Part shown: in pieces, positions 7,640-17,099 of the stretch | Numbering within the stretch: the first letter of the stretch is position 1 | Layout: every line of letters begins with the position of its first letter | Source of the DNA: Williamsia limnetica | GTDB taxonomy: Bacteria; Actinomycetota; Actinomycetes; Mycobacteriales; Mycobacteriaceae | Direction: 5' to 3' | Length of the DNA: 64,000 nt | Assembly (NCBI RefSeq): GCF_003217475.1 | Contig: NZ_QJSP01000006.1 | Span: 235,878-299,877 of the forward strand | Notes under the pieces: model-generated | Databases searched by the model: none | The model's input: only the letters and a program-made list of their open reading frames with translations | What the model was told of the DNA's origin: nothing | Translations under genes and position numbers: made by a program

Positions 7640-9943
7640 TCAGTCGACGATCTCGACCGTGGTGATCCGGTGGAGCGAGAAACGGTGCTCCTCTTCGCTG
7701 TCCGGTTCGATCGCGACGAGGAGCCCTGCCCCGATCATCCGGGGCGCGACGATGTGCTTGCTCGCGAAGCCCTGCGCGTTGACGTAGCCGAGCCGGACCG
7801 TGCGGGAGGTGTTGAGTGCGGTCTGCAGCAGTGCCGCTGCGGGCGTTCCGCCCCCGGTGACGGCGGATCCTCCGGCACCGATCCGGGTGGCCACGGCGGC
7901 ATTGGCCGCATCCTGGGACCGCATGTGCGTCACGACGGTCGCGAGGCGTTCGCGGGTCGGGGGTACCAGCGCCGACGTCCGCGGCGTCCGTCGTTCCCTG
8001 GGTGTCGGCAACCGGGCACCCCGAGTACGCAGATCCACCAGTTCACCGGTGGTGTCCTCACCCGCGGGGGCGAATCCCGCTGCCCGGAGAGCTTCGAGGA
8101 CCTCGATCAGCGGATCGGTACTCACCGCGACGGTCGGCGCCAGTGCGCGCAGGGAGAGCTGCTCGGCGACGGGGGAGCGCAGGACCGAGGCCAGGATGGC
8201 CGCGTCTTCGCATCGGATGAACGAGGTGGCGACGCCGACGCGCAGCTGGCCGTGCTTGCGCGCCACATCGTCGATCAGATAGGTGATGGACTGTGGGACC
8301 GGCGTTTTCGAATGTGCGGTGAAGAAGGTGACCAACTCGGTTCCGGTGCGTCCGGCATCGAGTGCGCGCCGGACCGACGACTCGGACACGCGATAGACGG
8401 ACGCGGCGCCACCGGATTCGAGGTCGGCGACCAGGGCGAGGTCGGCGGCGAGTTCGGGGGTCAGCGGCCCGGGTGCGGTGACCGTCTGATCGGCTTGGGC
8501 GAGAAAGAAATCGATGGACGGCGGAATCGACCGCGCCATCGCCGCCACGGTGTGTTTCTCCACCTCGTCGGCCGCGCCTGCGGTTGTCAACTGGCGTCCC
8601 GCCGACGTCAGCGCGCCGTGGGCGACCAGGCCCAGAGCCTGTGCCTCGGCAAGGGTTTCGGTGATCGTCGTGCGGGGCATGCGGCGCACCCACCGCGGGT
8701 GGCGCCAAGCGATGAACCGGGCCACCGACACCGGGGTGACGTCTGCGCCGGCCTTCGCCGCACCGAGGGCCTCCAGGACCAGCAGCCGTTCGGCGCGGGC
8801 CGCACCTTCGGCCATCTCTCCGACCAAGGCACCGATCGGTGTGCCGTCGGGGGTGCGGTCACCGATCTGCCACGGCCGTCGCTGCAGGTTCAGCCATGCC
8901 GATGCGACCGAGAACCAGCGCCGTTCGGCGGCCTGGTGGATCCAGCTGTCCGTCGACGAGGTGGGTGCCCACGACGGTTCGACACCGTCGGAGGTGTCGG
9001 GAACCGGGAATCCGGAGTCGATGAGCCGCAGCTCGGCCAGTGTTTCGAGCACCAGGCCGATACGTTTCTCGTCGACGCCGACGACTTTCGCCAGTCGACG
9101 GATCTCCCGCACGCCCATCCCGCCCGCCCGCAGCACCGCGGCGGGTTGCACTCCGAGGCTGTCGAGGGTGTCGCCGGCATGCCGGAGGAATTCCAGTGCT
9201 TCACCGGCTGCCGCGGCGTCGATCTCGCTCAAGGCGATCTTGCGGCCCCCGGCGCCGGTCAATTCTGGCGGCCGTAGTTCGGCCGGTTCGGAGGGGTCTT
9301 CGCCGCGGATCAGCTGGCCGACCACCACAGGTAACTCCACCGTCTGCTCATCCACGACCACCAGCAGGTCCTGGTGCACCAGTCGCGGCACCGGACGATC
9401 CGTTTCGGGGCCGAGCGCGGCGTCGCGGGTACGTCCGAGCCCCGGTCCCGACGCCAGGGTGCCGAGCAACTCGCGTTCGCGCTCGGGCAGGGCGGCTATC
9501 TTCTCCCGGATCTCCTCCAGGGTCAGCGAGTTGATCGCGGCCGTCGCCAGCCGGGAACGCCAGGGCCACGCGGCGGCCAGGTGCGGCCCGGCGACCAGGG
9601 CCTCGGGGGGTCCCCAGAGCAGGGCGAGGTCGATCAGGGAGTCGATCCGGGCGCCGATGTCCGCCGGTTCGGCGCGGCCGGACAGCGCGTCCACGATGGC
9701 CGCGGTGGATACCGGGGACGGCCCGAGTGCGCTCACCGTCTCGAGTACCGCGACGGCGAGCAGGTCCAGCTCTTCACCGCTGCGGTTGACCGATGCAGCC
9801 GAGAGGGCGCGCTGGGCGAGCACCGCGACCCCGGGCGGTGGTGGACTCGCCAGGTCAGGACGCGACTGCATGAGGTCGAGCAGCTGGTCGTCGTCGCGGC
9901 CCGCGAGGTCGTCGGCCAGACTGGTTGGCGCCTCGGTCTTCAT
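7640..9943 (-). CDS. Helicase-associated (XPB/Ssl2 N-terminal-like) domain protein
   Basis: A 767-residue protein matching the Rv0862c family, annotated as helicase C-terminal domain 3 or 'XPB/Ssl2-like helicase N-terminal domain'. No Walker A motif is visible, so it is not itself an obvious ATPase. It carries winged-helix-like stretches and a WYL-like C-terminus with '[21 protein letters not shown]'-type residues. Conserved pairing with the XPB helicase suggests a partner role in DNA repair (inference). The start is ATG at 9943 (MKTEAPTS); an alternative ATG at 9970 adds nine residues. Upstream codons in the same frame overlap the divergent small gene and are rejected. Confidence 0.8.
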   Translation of the reverse strand: MKTEAPTSLADDLAGRDDDQLLDLMQSRPDLASPPPPGVAVLAQRALSAASVNRSGEELDLLAVAVLETVSALGPSPVSTAAIVDALSGRAEPADIGARIDSLIDLALLWGPPEALVAGPHLAAAWPWRSRLATAAINSLTLEEIREKIAALPERERELLGTLASGPGLGRTRDAALGPETDRPVPRLVHQDLLVVVDEQTVELPVVVGQLIRGEDPSEPAELRPPELTGAGGRKIALSEIDAAAAGEALEFLRHAGDTLDSLGVQPAAVLRAGGMGVREIRRLAKVVGVDEKRIGLVLETLAELRLIDSGFPVPDTSDGVEPSWAPTSSTDSWIHQAAERRWFSVASAWLNLQRRPWQIGDRTPDGTPIGALVGEMAEGAARAERLLVLEALGAAKAGADVTPVSVARFIAWRHPRWVRRMPRTTITETLAEAQALGLVAHGALTSAGRQLTTAGAADEVEKHTVAAMARSIPPSIDFFLAQADQTVTAPGPLTPELAADLALVADLESGGAASVYRVSESSVRRALDAGRTGTELVTFFTAHSKTPVPQSITYLIDDVARKHGQLRVGVATSFIRCEDAAILASVLRSPVAEQLSLRALAPTVAVSTDPLIEVLEALRAAGFAPAGEDTTGELVDLRTRGARLPTPRERRTPRTSALVPPTRERLATVVTHMRSQDAANAAVATRIGAGGSAVTGGGTPAAALLQTALNTSRTVRLGYVNAQGFASKHIVAPRMIGAGLLVAIEPDSEEEHRFSLHRITTVEIVD

Positions 9944-9985
9944 CCAGCCGATGATATGCCGCTGGTCCATGGCAGAATGACGCCC

Positions 9986-10165
9986 GTGGCTGAAAAGAAG
10001 AAGTACGTCGACAATGGCTGGCCGGTAGTTCCCGAGGGCGAGCACGCCGTCAGTGAGTTCGCGGCCAACGTGTCCGGCTCGCTGTCGCCGTTCGGTGATG
10101 TGGAGTTCCCGCTCCCTGTCGAGGATCTCCCGTACATCCACCCGAAGACCTCCGTCAATCGCTGA
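9986..10165 (+). CDS. Conserved small protein (Rv0863 family)
   Basis: A 59-residue hydrophilic protein beginning [10 protein letters not shown] and containing '[19 protein letters not shown]'; it has no membrane helix or cysteines. M. tuberculosis has a small protein (Rv0863) at the same place between the helicase-partner gene and moaC. Function is unknown. The GTG at 9986 is preferred because CAGAAT, a possible -10 box, ends 7 nt before it; an in-frame ATG at 9977 would add three residues. It stops 4 nt before moaC starts, so it probably heads the moaC-mog-moaE transcript. Confidence 0.75.
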   Translation: MAEKKKYVDNGWPVVPEGEHAVSEFAANVSGSLSPFGDVEFPLPVEDLPYIHPKTSVNR

Positions 10166-10169
10166 TCCG

Positions 10170-10670
10170 GTGACGTCCTCGCCCGAGGAGGGACGCCTCA
10201 GTCATCTCGACGATGCGGGGGCGGCGCGCATGGTGGACGTGGGCGGAAAACCCACCACCACGCGAAAGGCTGTGGCCACCGGTACCTTTCGGACCACAGC
10301 CGAAGTGATCACGTTGCTGTCCTCCAGCGGGTTGCCCAAGGGTGACGCACTCGCCACAGCCCGGATCGCCGGGATCATGGCGGCCAAGAAGACCCCCGAG
10401 CTCATCCCGCTCTGCCATCAGGTCGCGCTCAGTTCCGTCAGTGTCGAATTCGACCTCGGCGAGCAGTCGATCGGCGTCCGGGCCACGGCTGTGACCACCG
10501 ATCGCACCGGTGTGGAGATGGAAGCGCTGACCGCGGTCGCCGTGACCGGTCTCACTCTCCACGACATGGTCAAAGCCGTCGATCCGCGCGCCTGCATGAC
10601 CGACATCGGGCTGTACGAGAAGACCGGCGGTAAGAAGGGGCACTGGAAACGTGACGGCGACACCCCATAA
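10170..10670 (+). CDS. moaC: Cyclic pyranopterin monophosphate synthase MoaC
   Basis: A 166-residue protein with the MoaC signature: MVDVGGKP near the N-terminus, ELIPLCHQV, VEMEALTAV and the C-terminal DIGLYEKTGGKKG. With MoaA it converts GTP to cyclic pyranopterin monophosphate in molybdenum cofactor synthesis. The start is GTG at 10170, 4 nt after the preceding stop and without other in-frame candidates close to the conserved region. moaC, mog and moaE form one operon (gaps of 15 and -1 nt), the same trio as moaC2-mog-moaE2 in M. tuberculosis. Confidence 0.95.
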   Translation: MTSSPEEGRLSHLDDAGAARMVDVGGKPTTTRKAVATGTFRTTAEVITLLSSSGLPKGDALATARIAGIMAAKKTPELIPLCHQVALSSVSVEFDLGEQSIGVRATAVTTDRTGVEMEALTAVAVTGLTLHDMVKAVDPRACMTDIGLYEKTGGKKGHWKRDGDTP

Positions 10671-10685
10671 GGCCGGAGCCGGGCG

Positions 10686-11162
10686 ATGACCGACCCGAGC
10701 GCAGTGGTGGTGGTGGCCTCGACCCGGGCAGCCGGTGGCGTCTACCCCGACCGCTGCGGCCCGATCATCGCCACCTGGCTGCGCGAACGCGGCTACGCGG
10801 TGGCCGACCCGATCGTCGTCCCCGACGGAGATCCGGTGGGTGACGCCTTACGCGAGGCCATCTCGCAGCAGGCCACCGTCGTGATCACCACGGGTGGCAC
10901 CGGATTGAGTCCCACCGATCGCACCCCCGAGCAGACGGCCGCGGTACTGGACCGGCAGATTCCCGGCCTGGCCGACGCCATCCGCCGCAGTGGGTTGCCG
11001 ACAGTGCCGACCGCAGTGCTCTCGCGCGGCATCGCGGGGACGGTCGGTCGCACACTGGTGGTGAACCTTCCCGGCTCGACCGGCGGTGTGAAAGACGGAC
11101 TGGGCGTACTCGACCCGGTGTTGGCGCACGCCGTAGACCAGATCAACGGAGGCGATCACTGA
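10686..11162 (+). CDS. mog: Molybdopterin adenylyltransferase MogA/MoaB family
   Basis: A 158-residue MoCF-biosynthesis domain protein. Landmarks are the N-terminal strand with [22 protein letters not shown] in the middle (the TGGTG-x-D loop that binds molybdopterin), and [13 protein letters not shown] near the C-terminus. It adenylates molybdopterin before Mo insertion. Its TGA stop shares one base with the ATG of moaE (TGATG), so the two are translationally coupled. MogA and MoaB proteins are hard to separate by sequence alone; the operon context supports the cofactor role either way. Confidence 0.93.
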   Translation: MTDPSAVVVVASTRAAGGVYPDRCGPIIATWLRERGYAVADPIVVPDGDPVGDALREAISQQATVVITTGGTGLSPTDRTPEQTAAVLDRQIPGLADAIRRSGLPTVPTAVLSRGIAGTVGRTLVVNLPGSTGGVKDGLGVLDPVLAHAVDQINGGDH

Positions 11163-11599
11163 TGTCTGCCGTCGTCGCTTGCGCTGCTGTCACCGAGGAA
11201 CCGCTGTCCACGGCCGTTCATGAGCAACTTGCGGCCGACGCCGCCGGCGGCACAGCGGGGGCGATCGTCAGTTTTGTCGGTGCCGTACGCAATCACGATG
11301 GCGGCCGAGACGTGACCGCGCTGAACTACAGCGCCCACCCCACGGCCGCAGAGGTCGTCGCCAAGGTGGTCGCGGACGTGGCGGCAGGCGCTGACGGAGT
11401 GCGGGCGGTCGCGGTGTCGCATCGGGTGGGTGACCTCTCGATCGGTGACGCCGCGCTCGTGGTCGCCGTCGCAGCCGACCACCGCGCTGCCGCGTTCGCC
11501 ACCTGCGCGCTCCTCGTCGATGAGGTGAAAGCGCAACTGCCCGTGTGGAAGCACCAGATCTTCGCCGATGGTTCCGACGAGTGGGTCGGCTCGGCCTGA
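11162..11599 (+). CDS. moaE: Molybdopterin synthase catalytic subunit MoaE
   Basis: A 145-residue MoaE protein. '[19 protein letters not shown]' is the typical N-terminal loop with the catalytic-site arginine, followed by [21 protein letters not shown], and the C-terminal [13 protein letters not shown] carries the conserved lysines that contact the MoaD tail. It converts cyclic pyranopterin monophosphate to molybdopterin using sulfur carried on MoaD. Its MoaD partner is in this window, on the opposite strand beyond rpfA (13677-13934). Last gene of the moaC-mog-moaE operon. Confidence 0.95.
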   Translation: MSAVVACAAVTEEPLSTAVHEQLAADAAGGTAGAIVSFVGAVRNHDGGRDVTALNYSAHPTAAEVVAKVVADVAAGADGVRAVAVSHRVGDLSIGDAALVVAVAADHRAAAFATCALLVDEVKAQLPVWKHQIFADGSDEWVGSA

Positions 11600-11656
11600 G
11601 GTTGCTCGCCGCCCCTGGTGATTGAAGATCGAACGGTTGCCCGGTACGGTCCGAGC

Positions 11657-12418
11657 ATGAAAACCAAGGCTGCCCTAACCCGCGCGCTGTCAGCCGCCGT
11701 TCTGCTGGCCACCGCCGGCTCGTTGTCCGTACCTGTCGCGTCGGCCGGTGGCGTCCCGGCAGGGGAGCGCATCGTCGTGCTGGTGCCCGGCCAGCAGGCC
11801 ACGCCCGGGACCACGAGCCGGGACCAATACCGAGACATGGAGTCCGAGCTCACCGGACAGGGGTACACCGTGCATACGGTGGACGTGAAGGGCCTCGACC
11901 TGCCCGCCGACACCCGCGTCATCGAGGCTGCGGTCGCGAAGGCCACCGCCGGCGTCGACGTGGAATCGTTGGCGCTCGTCGGCCACAGTTACGGAGGGCT
12001 CTCCGGCCGCAGCTATCTGAAGACCCGCGGCGGGGCCGACATCGTCGACACCTACATCGCCATCGGGACGCCGCAGTACGGGTCTCCCGGCGGCTGCGTG
12101 CAACTGCCCGGATTCGGCTGGGACGGTTGCCCGGTGACGCCGTTCATCGCCGACCTCGTCGCCGGCGACGACACCCCGGGCGAGGTGGCCTACTACTCGA
12201 TCCGCAGTGACGAGGAGCTGGCCGACGGCCGGCTCGACGGAGGCCAATACCGGCTCACCCCGATTCCAGACCTCGTCCACGAGGTCGAGCCCGCCGATCC
12301 CCGGGTTGTCGCCGCGGTGTCGCATATCCTCGCCGGGGACAGCTCGGCCGAATTCGTCGACGAGGCAGACGGCGACATCACCCTCGAGGAGACGCTCTTT
12401 CCGGCACCCACCGGCTAG
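11657..12418 (+). CDS. Secreted alpha/beta hydrolase (lipase/esterase)
   Basis: A 253-residue protein. A Sec signal peptide covers about 1-30, ending at ASA, and the nucleophile elbow is GHSYGG with S111. The fold order (LVPGQQ strand, GHSYGG, later acids and a His near 'PDLVHEVEP') fits a small alpha/beta hydrolase acting outside the cell; lipase, esterase and thioesterase activities cannot be told apart. TACGGT ends 6 nt before the ATG and there is no Shine-Dalgarno, so a leaderless mRNA is likely. It is not an M. tuberculosis neighbour of moaE2 and may be a lineage-specific insertion. It converges on rpfA across palindrome copy 2. Confidence 0.82.
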   Translation: MKTKAALTRALSAAVLLATAGSLSVPVASAGGVPAGERIVVLVPGQQATPGTTSRDQYRDMESELTGQGYTVHTVDVKGLDLPADTRVIEAAVAKATAGVDVESLALVGHSYGGLSGRSYLKTRGGADIVDTYIAIGTPQYGSPGGCVQLPGFGWDGCPVTPFIADLVAGDDTPGEVAYYSIRSDEELADGRLDGGQYRLTPIPDLVHEVEPADPRVVAAVSHILAGDSSAEFVDEADGDITLEETLFPAPTG

Positions 12419-12420
12419 CT

Positions 12421-12485
12421 CCGATAATGGGTCGTTGTGGCTCGGCCGACCTGGTCTTTTGTCCGCCATAGGGACCCATCATCGG
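12421..12485. repeat. 65-bp palindromic element, copy 2
   Basis: Begins 2 nt after the lipase stop codon, between convergent lipase and rpfA. Ends are CCGATAATGGGTC and GACCCATCATCGG, and 17 of the outer 22 positions pair. Its left arm shares TGGGTCGTTGTGGC with the complement of the right arm of copy 4 (29644-29708). Could act as a bidirectional terminator. Confidence 0.75.
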
Positions 12486-12561
12486 GGGGTGGAGGAGACA
12501 TGGAAAAGGGCCCCGCACGGACAGATGTCGCGTGCGAGGCCCTTCGTCTGGGTCTCCGAGA

Positions 12562-13356
<795 letters not shown>

Positions 13357-13591
13357 TTTGTTGTGTTCTCGGTTCGCGGGACGAGGTTGGGCGCGGCGAG
13401 CCGGGAATATTCAATTGCGTTGCGGTCGATCAGATCAACCGAGTCAGACGGTACGTGTTAATTCGGGTCGACACACATCTTTCAAAGGCGAGGTGTTTGA
13501 CGTGTCGGGAGGCCATTTCGCGTTCATTTCGCATTCGCGCTGCTCATCGCTATGACTGTCGTCCCGTGTCCGTACCGTGACCGTAACGTTA

Positions 13592-13607
13592 TGTGATCAA
13601 GGTCACT
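13592..13607. promoter_or_regulatory. CRP/GlxR-type cAMP receptor binding site upstream of rpfA
   Basis: TGTGA-TCAAGG-TCACT matches the CRP consensus TGTGA-n6-TCACA at 9 of 10 positions. It lies about 236 nt before the riboswitch, between moaD and rpfA. M. tuberculosis rpfA is known to be controlled by the CRP-family regulator Rv3676, so the site is likely functional. No clear -10/-35 pair was identified; the 13357-13591 stretch otherwise shows no gene. Confidence 0.72.
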
Positions 13608-13676
13608 GTGTCATCCGAAGGAATGAGGCGACGTAGAAGGCCGATCTATCCGATCGATGACCGCCCGTACGTGGCG

Positions 13677-13934
13677 TCAGCCGCCCGCGAAGGGCGGCAG
13701 GACGTCCACGGTGTCGCCGTTCGACAGCACGCGAGAGCGGTCCCGGACCGCGATCGACTCATGCAGATATGAGCATCGGTTCAGCACGTTGGCCAACTCT
13801 GGATTCTGTTGACCCAACACATTTTCCAGATCAGCAAGTGTGGCTTTGTCAGTGAGTTTCACCACACTCTGGTCGGTACCCGCAGCAGCTTGCGCCGCGG
13901 CGAAGAAGCGTACGCAGATTTCCACCTCAGCCAC
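13677..13934 (-). CDS. moaD: Molybdopterin synthase sulfur carrier subunit MoaD
   Basis: An 85-residue ubiquitin-like protein ending in PPFAGG, the C-terminal Gly-Gly that is adenylated and thiocarboxylated by MoeB and inserted into MoaE. N-terminal strand VEICVRFFAAAQAAAG is typical. The start overlaps the last 8 nt of moaA, so moaA-moaD are translationally coupled. The partner MoaE is encoded on the other strand at 11162-11599. Confidence 0.93.
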   Translation of the reverse strand: MAEVEICVRFFAAAQAAAGTDQSVVKLTDKATLADLENVLGQQNPELANVLNRCSYLHESIAVRDRSRVLSNGDTVDVLPPFAGG

Positions 13935-15018
13935 CGATCGCCGACATGGGCCGGGAGGGCTGCAAGAAGCCTGGTTCGTTCACGCCATGGCCGGGAAGTT
14001 TGCCCCAGGTGGACTCTCGCCAGCGCAACGCGATTTCTTCGTCTGAAGACGAAGTTGACTTGAGCAAATCGGCCAAATTGGTCTCGTTGGTCGCGAAGAG
14101 GCAATTGCGTAGCTGCCCGTCGGCGGTCAGACGGGTGCGGTCGCAGTCACCGCAGAACGGCCGCGTGACCGACGCGATGACCCCGACGCGCGCCGGTCCG
14201 CCGTCGGCGCCGAGGTACCCGGCGACGGTCCACCTCTGCGCCGGTGCGGCACCCCGAGGTGCCGAATCGGGCTGCAGGTCGAACTCGCGTTGCAGCCGCT
14301 CCAGAATCTGGTCCGCGGTGATCATGGTGGTGCGCGACCAGTGGTGCTCGGCATCGAGGGGCATCTGCTCGATGATGCGGAGCTCATAGCCTCGGTCCAG
14401 GCACATCCGGAGCAACGCGGCGGCGTCGTCGAGGCCGTGCTCGGTGTCGAGCACGGCGTTGACCTTCACCGGTAGCAGGCCGGCGGCCGCCGCGGCGTCC
14501 AGTCCGGCGAGGACGTCGGGGAGTCGGTCACGGCGCGTGATGGCGGCGAATCTGGCCGCGTCGACGGTGTCGAGCGAGACGTTCACCCGGTTCAAGCCGG
14601 CTTCGGCCAAGCGCGCGGCCTGGTGACGCAGACCCAGACCGTTGGTGGTGAGCGCGATCTCGGGGCGTGGGTCGAGGGCGGCCACGGCCTCGATGATCTC
14701 GGGCAGGTCTTTGCGCAGGAGCGGTTCGCCGCCGGTGAAACGAACGGCTTCGACGCCGAGATGACGTACGCCGATCGATACCGCCCTGACGATCTCCGCC
14801 GCGGTCAGCACCTTGTCCCGCGCGAGCCAATCGAGGCCCTCGGCGGGCATGCAATAGGTGCAGCGCAAGTTGCATCGGTCCGTCACCGAGACGCGCAGAT
14901 CACGCACTGCACGCCCGAAGGTGTCGACCATGGGCCCGCTGGTGGGCATGGCGGCGTCGCGCAGAACGGCCTTTTGGGCGGACAGGCCGCTCGGCATGCC
15001 GAGAGCGATGACAGTCAC
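13927..15018 (-). CDS. moaA: GTP 3',8-cyclase MoaA (radical SAM)
   Basis: A 363-residue radical SAM enzyme. The N-terminal cluster motif is C49-x3-C53-x2-C56 in RCNLRCTYCMP, and the second cluster is at PFCGDCDRTRL plus LRNCLF (C-x2-C-x13-C). The C-terminus ends in Gly-Gly (SAIGG), which in MoaA enters the active site. It starts molybdenum cofactor synthesis from GTP with MoaC. GTG at 15018 is preceded by TAGGCT at 7 nt with no ribosome binding site, so probably leaderless. Followed by moaD and then rpfA on the same strand. Confidence 0.95.
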   Translation of the reverse strand: MTVIALGMPSGLSAQKAVLRDAAMPTSGPMVDTFGRAVRDLRVSVTDRCNLRCTYCMPAEGLDWLARDKVLTAAEIVRAVSIGVRHLGVEAVRFTGGEPLLRKDLPEIIEAVAALDPRPEIALTTNGLGLRHQAARLAEAGLNRVNVSLDTVDAARFAAITRRDRLPDVLAGLDAAAAAGLLPVKVNAVLDTEHGLDDAAALLRMCLDRGYELRIIEQMPLDAEHHWSRTTMITADQILERLQREFDLQPDSAPRGAAPAQRWTVAGYLGADGGPARVGVIASVTRPFCGDCDRTRLTADGQLRNCLFATNETNLADLLKSTSSSDEEIALRWRESTWGKLPGHGVNEPGFLQPSRPMSAIGG

Positions 15019-15118
15019 AGGTCCCAGCCTACGGTTCGAGCCTGCGCAGGGTCGGGCCGACGGGGGCGTCGGCCCAGGCGATATCCGCAGATACGAACCC
15101 CTGGACCGTGAAACACCG

Positions 15119-15646
15119 CTACTGCGGAGTCGTTGCCTTTTTGCGCTCCAGGGCGCGGAAGGTGCTGGCGTGGAATACCAGCGGTTCCTGCACCGGGTCG
15201 GCGCGTAGAGCGTTCACCTTGAGCAGCACCAGGCTGTGGTCGCCTGCAGGGATCTCGTTGTAGATGGTGCAGGACAGTTGCGCCACAGCGCCGCCGATGA
15301 ACAGTGCGCCGTCTGCGGTGGTCTCCAGATCCAAACCGGTGAAGCGGCGGTCGGCGGCACCGGCGAGCTGTTTGCACTCGGCGTCCTGGTCGTGGGCGAA
15401 CACCGACACCCCGAGCACCGGTGCGATACGGAGTTTGGGCCACGTGGTCGACTCGTTCTGCACGCACAGAGACACCAGCGGAGGGTCGAGTGAGACCGTC
15501 GCGAACGAGCTGGCGGCCAGGCCGATCGATTGGTCGCCGGCCTGATGGCAGACCGCCACCACACCGGTCGGGAAACAGCTGTAGGCACGCCGCAGGGCCG
15601 ATCCATCGCTGGTCGGGCTCAGGGCTCCGTCGATTGGTGTCGTCAT
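15119..15646 (-). CDS. Flavin reductase-like, FMN-binding oxidoreductase
   Basis: A 175-residue flavin reductase domain protein: LRRAYSCFPTGVVAV at the N-terminus, GLAASSFATVSLDPPLVSLCV with the flavin-binding strand, and a central 'CTIYNEIPAGDHSLVL' carrying the conserved GDH. Members reduce free FMN or FAD with NAD(P)H for a partner monooxygenase or act as stand-alone oxidoreductases. No oxygenase is adjacent; the only candidate partners here are the distant StyA-like and FMO genes (62306-63679, 55519-56643). ATG 15646 is selected because homology begins there; upstream codons read into intergenic DNA. Confidence 0.87.
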   Translation of the reverse strand: MTTPIDGALSPTSDGSALRRAYSCFPTGVVAVCHQAGDQSIGLAASSFATVSLDPPLVSLCVQNESTTWPKLRIAPVLGVSVFAHDQDAECKQLAGAADRRFTGLDLETTADGALFIGGAVAQLSCTIYNEIPAGDHSLVLLKVNALRADPVQEPLVFHASTFRALERKKATTPQ

Positions 15647-15659
15647 GTCACCGTTCAGC

Positions 15660-15905
15660 CTAGTTCGCTGGAGTTCCGGGGTCGGTTCGAGCGGCGTCCG
15701 CGCGCTGCCGTCGGCCTGATCGCAGGGCAAAAATCAGGCCGCACAAAAATCCGAGCGGCGCGCACATCGTCAACAGATAGACGAACAAGGGGGCCGTCTC
15801 ACCCGTGATCGGTGGCGTGAGGAACAGCGCGAACAGTGCGACGAGACCGATCGCGAAGAGGCCCAGTGCCACCCGCAGGAGCAAGCTGCCTTCGGCTTTG
15901 CGCAT
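15660..15905 (-). CDS. Small two-helix membrane protein
   Basis: An 81-residue protein with two hydrophobic helices at about 8-29 and 38-61 and a basic, Arg-rich C-terminus (SGRRQRADAARTDPGTPAN), predicted N-in/C-in. No family recognised; M. tuberculosis has an integral membrane protein gene (Rv0870c) in this place between moaA2 and cspB. TACCGT ends 7 nt before the ATG, suggesting a leaderless transcript. The gap to the flavin reductase start is 13 nt, so the two genes are probably cotranscribed. Confidence 0.72.
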   Translation of the reverse strand: MRKAEGSLLLRVALGLFAIGLVALFALFLTPPITGETAPLFVYLLTMCAPLGFLCGLIFALRSGRRQRADAARTDPGTPAN

Positions 15906-16060
15906 GTGGTCAACGGTAGTGCAGTCCGGCGAGCCCGGGAAAACCCGTGTGCTGCGCGCCGGGGCCAGGGGCTAGACTGGCTCAAACGCGTCTGGCTGGA
16001 CCTACCGTCACAGCGGGCGCTTTCGTTTTGTGTAGACACGAGCAGATGAGGGTGAGCGCA

Positions 16061-16477
16061 GTGCCCAGCGGCAAGGTGAAGTGGTACGACGCGGAGAAGG
16101 GCTTCGGCTTTCTCTCGCAAGATGAGGGCGAAGACGTCTATGTGCGTTCGTCCGCGCTCCCCGATGGCATCGAGGCTCTCAAGCCCGGCCAGAAGGTCGA
16201 GTTCGGGATGGCTGCGGGACGTCGCGGCCCGCAGGCGTTGTCGGTGAAGGTGCTCGATCCTGCCCCGAGCGTCGCGAAGAACACCCGTGAGGCAGCTCGC
16301 AAGGATCAGCCGAAGAAGCACACGACCGACGAACTGCACGGCATGATCGCCGACCTGGTGACGCTGCTCGAAGGCAAGGTGCAGCCGGACCTGCGCAAGG
16401 GACGGTATCCCGATCGCAAGACGGCCCAGATGATCTCCGAGGTCGTTCGGGCCGTCGCCCGCGAGCTGGAGAACTAG
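16061..16477 (+). CDS. cspB: Cold shock domain protein (CspB type) with C-terminal extension
   Basis: A 138-residue protein. The cold shock domain occupies about 1-66 with RNP1-like KGFGFLS and RNP2-like VYVRSSAL, followed by a charged ~70-residue extension ([16 protein letters not shown]...[11 protein letters not shown]) absent from 67-residue Csp proteins but present in Rv0871. It binds RNA or single-stranded DNA in the cytoplasm. GTG 16061 is chosen because [10 protein letters not shown] is the usual N-terminus and a GGTGAG sequence precedes it; in-frame ATG 16046 is an alternative. TAGACT at 15973-15978 would give a leader of about 80 nt, common in cold shock genes. Confidence 0.88.
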   Translation: MPSGKVKWYDAEKGFGFLSQDEGEDVYVRSSALPDGIEALKPGQKVEFGMAAGRRGPQALSVKVLDPAPSVAKNTREAARKDQPKKHTTDELHGMIADLVTLLEGKVQPDLRKGRYPDRKTAQMISEVVRAVARELEN

Positions 16478-16487
16478 CCCCGACCTC

Positions 16488-16552
16488 CCGATCTTGGTGG
16501 GTTCTGGCGAGCGTTTCCCCTGGTCACGCGCGCCACAACCCACCATTTTCGG
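16488..16552. repeat. 65-bp palindromic element, copy 3
   Basis: Lies 10 nt after the cspB stop, between convergent cspB and the DUF2771 gene. Arms begin CCGATCTTGGTGGG and end CCCACCATTTTCGG; 21 of 26 outer positions pair, extending into GGCGAGCG/CGCGCGCC. Closest in sequence to copy 5 (32919-32983). Confidence 0.75.
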
Positions 16553-16565
16553 TAGGTCCGGGGGG

Positions 16566-17099
16566 TTACTGAACCGGCGCGGGCACCTCGACACCGTCCG
16601 GAAGGGTGTCGATACCCCAGATTCCGCGGGGGACGAAGCCGAACTCGTCCTCGACCTGAGACGGTTGCTTGATCTCGACGGCCGCCAGGATCCTGTCGCG
16701 GGACGAGTGGAGCGTGATCGTCCGTGCCGAATCGCTGGGGTAGAAGACCTCGTCGCCGATGTCCGAGCCCTCCGCGGTGAGGTACTGCACCACCAGGGTC
16801 CAGGGGCCGACCGCCAGCTCCGCCGACAGCGACAACATCAAGGTGTCTCCGACCTTCACCGGGACCCGCACCGGTGGATCGAGATCCTCTTGGTTGCAGG
16901 ACTTGAGGTCGATGCTGCAGTACTTGAGCGGCTCGACCCGCACGAGCTTGTCGCCGCTGGCCACCTGTACATAGGGGGTGTCGTCGGCCTCGTGTCCGGA
17001 CGCCAGCACCGCCACCGAACCGGCGACGACGGCGACGAAGAGGACAGCGACGATCGAGAAGATGGCGAAGAATTTCTTTTCGCCGGAGGACAATCTCAT
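16566..17099 (-). CDS. DUF2771 membrane-anchored protein
   Basis: A 177-residue protein with one N-terminal transmembrane or signal helix at about 10-33 and a beta-rich extracellular part with C61 and C68 near 'YCSIDLKSCNQ', probably a disulfide, then a strand pattern ending in GIDTLPDGVEVPAPVQ. It matches the DUF2771 family (Rv0875c place in M. tuberculosis). Function unknown. Its ATG overlaps the stop of the upstream MFS gene by 4 nt (ATGA), so the two are translated together. Confidence 0.78.
   Translation of the reverse strand: MRLSSGEKKFFAIFSIVAVLFVAVVAGSVAVLASGHEADDTPYVQVASGDKLVRVEPLKYCSIDLKSCNQEDLDPPVRVPVKVGDTLMLSLSAELAVGPWTLVVQYLTAEGSDIGDEVFYPSDSARTITLHSSRDRILAAVEIKQPSQVEDEFGFVPRGIWGIDTLPDGVEVPAPVQ

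Noticed and set aside
7394-9277. 627-codon plus-strand frame opposite the helicase pair
   Set aside because: Antisense to two conserved genes and crosses the 65-bp palindrome; no recognisable domain.
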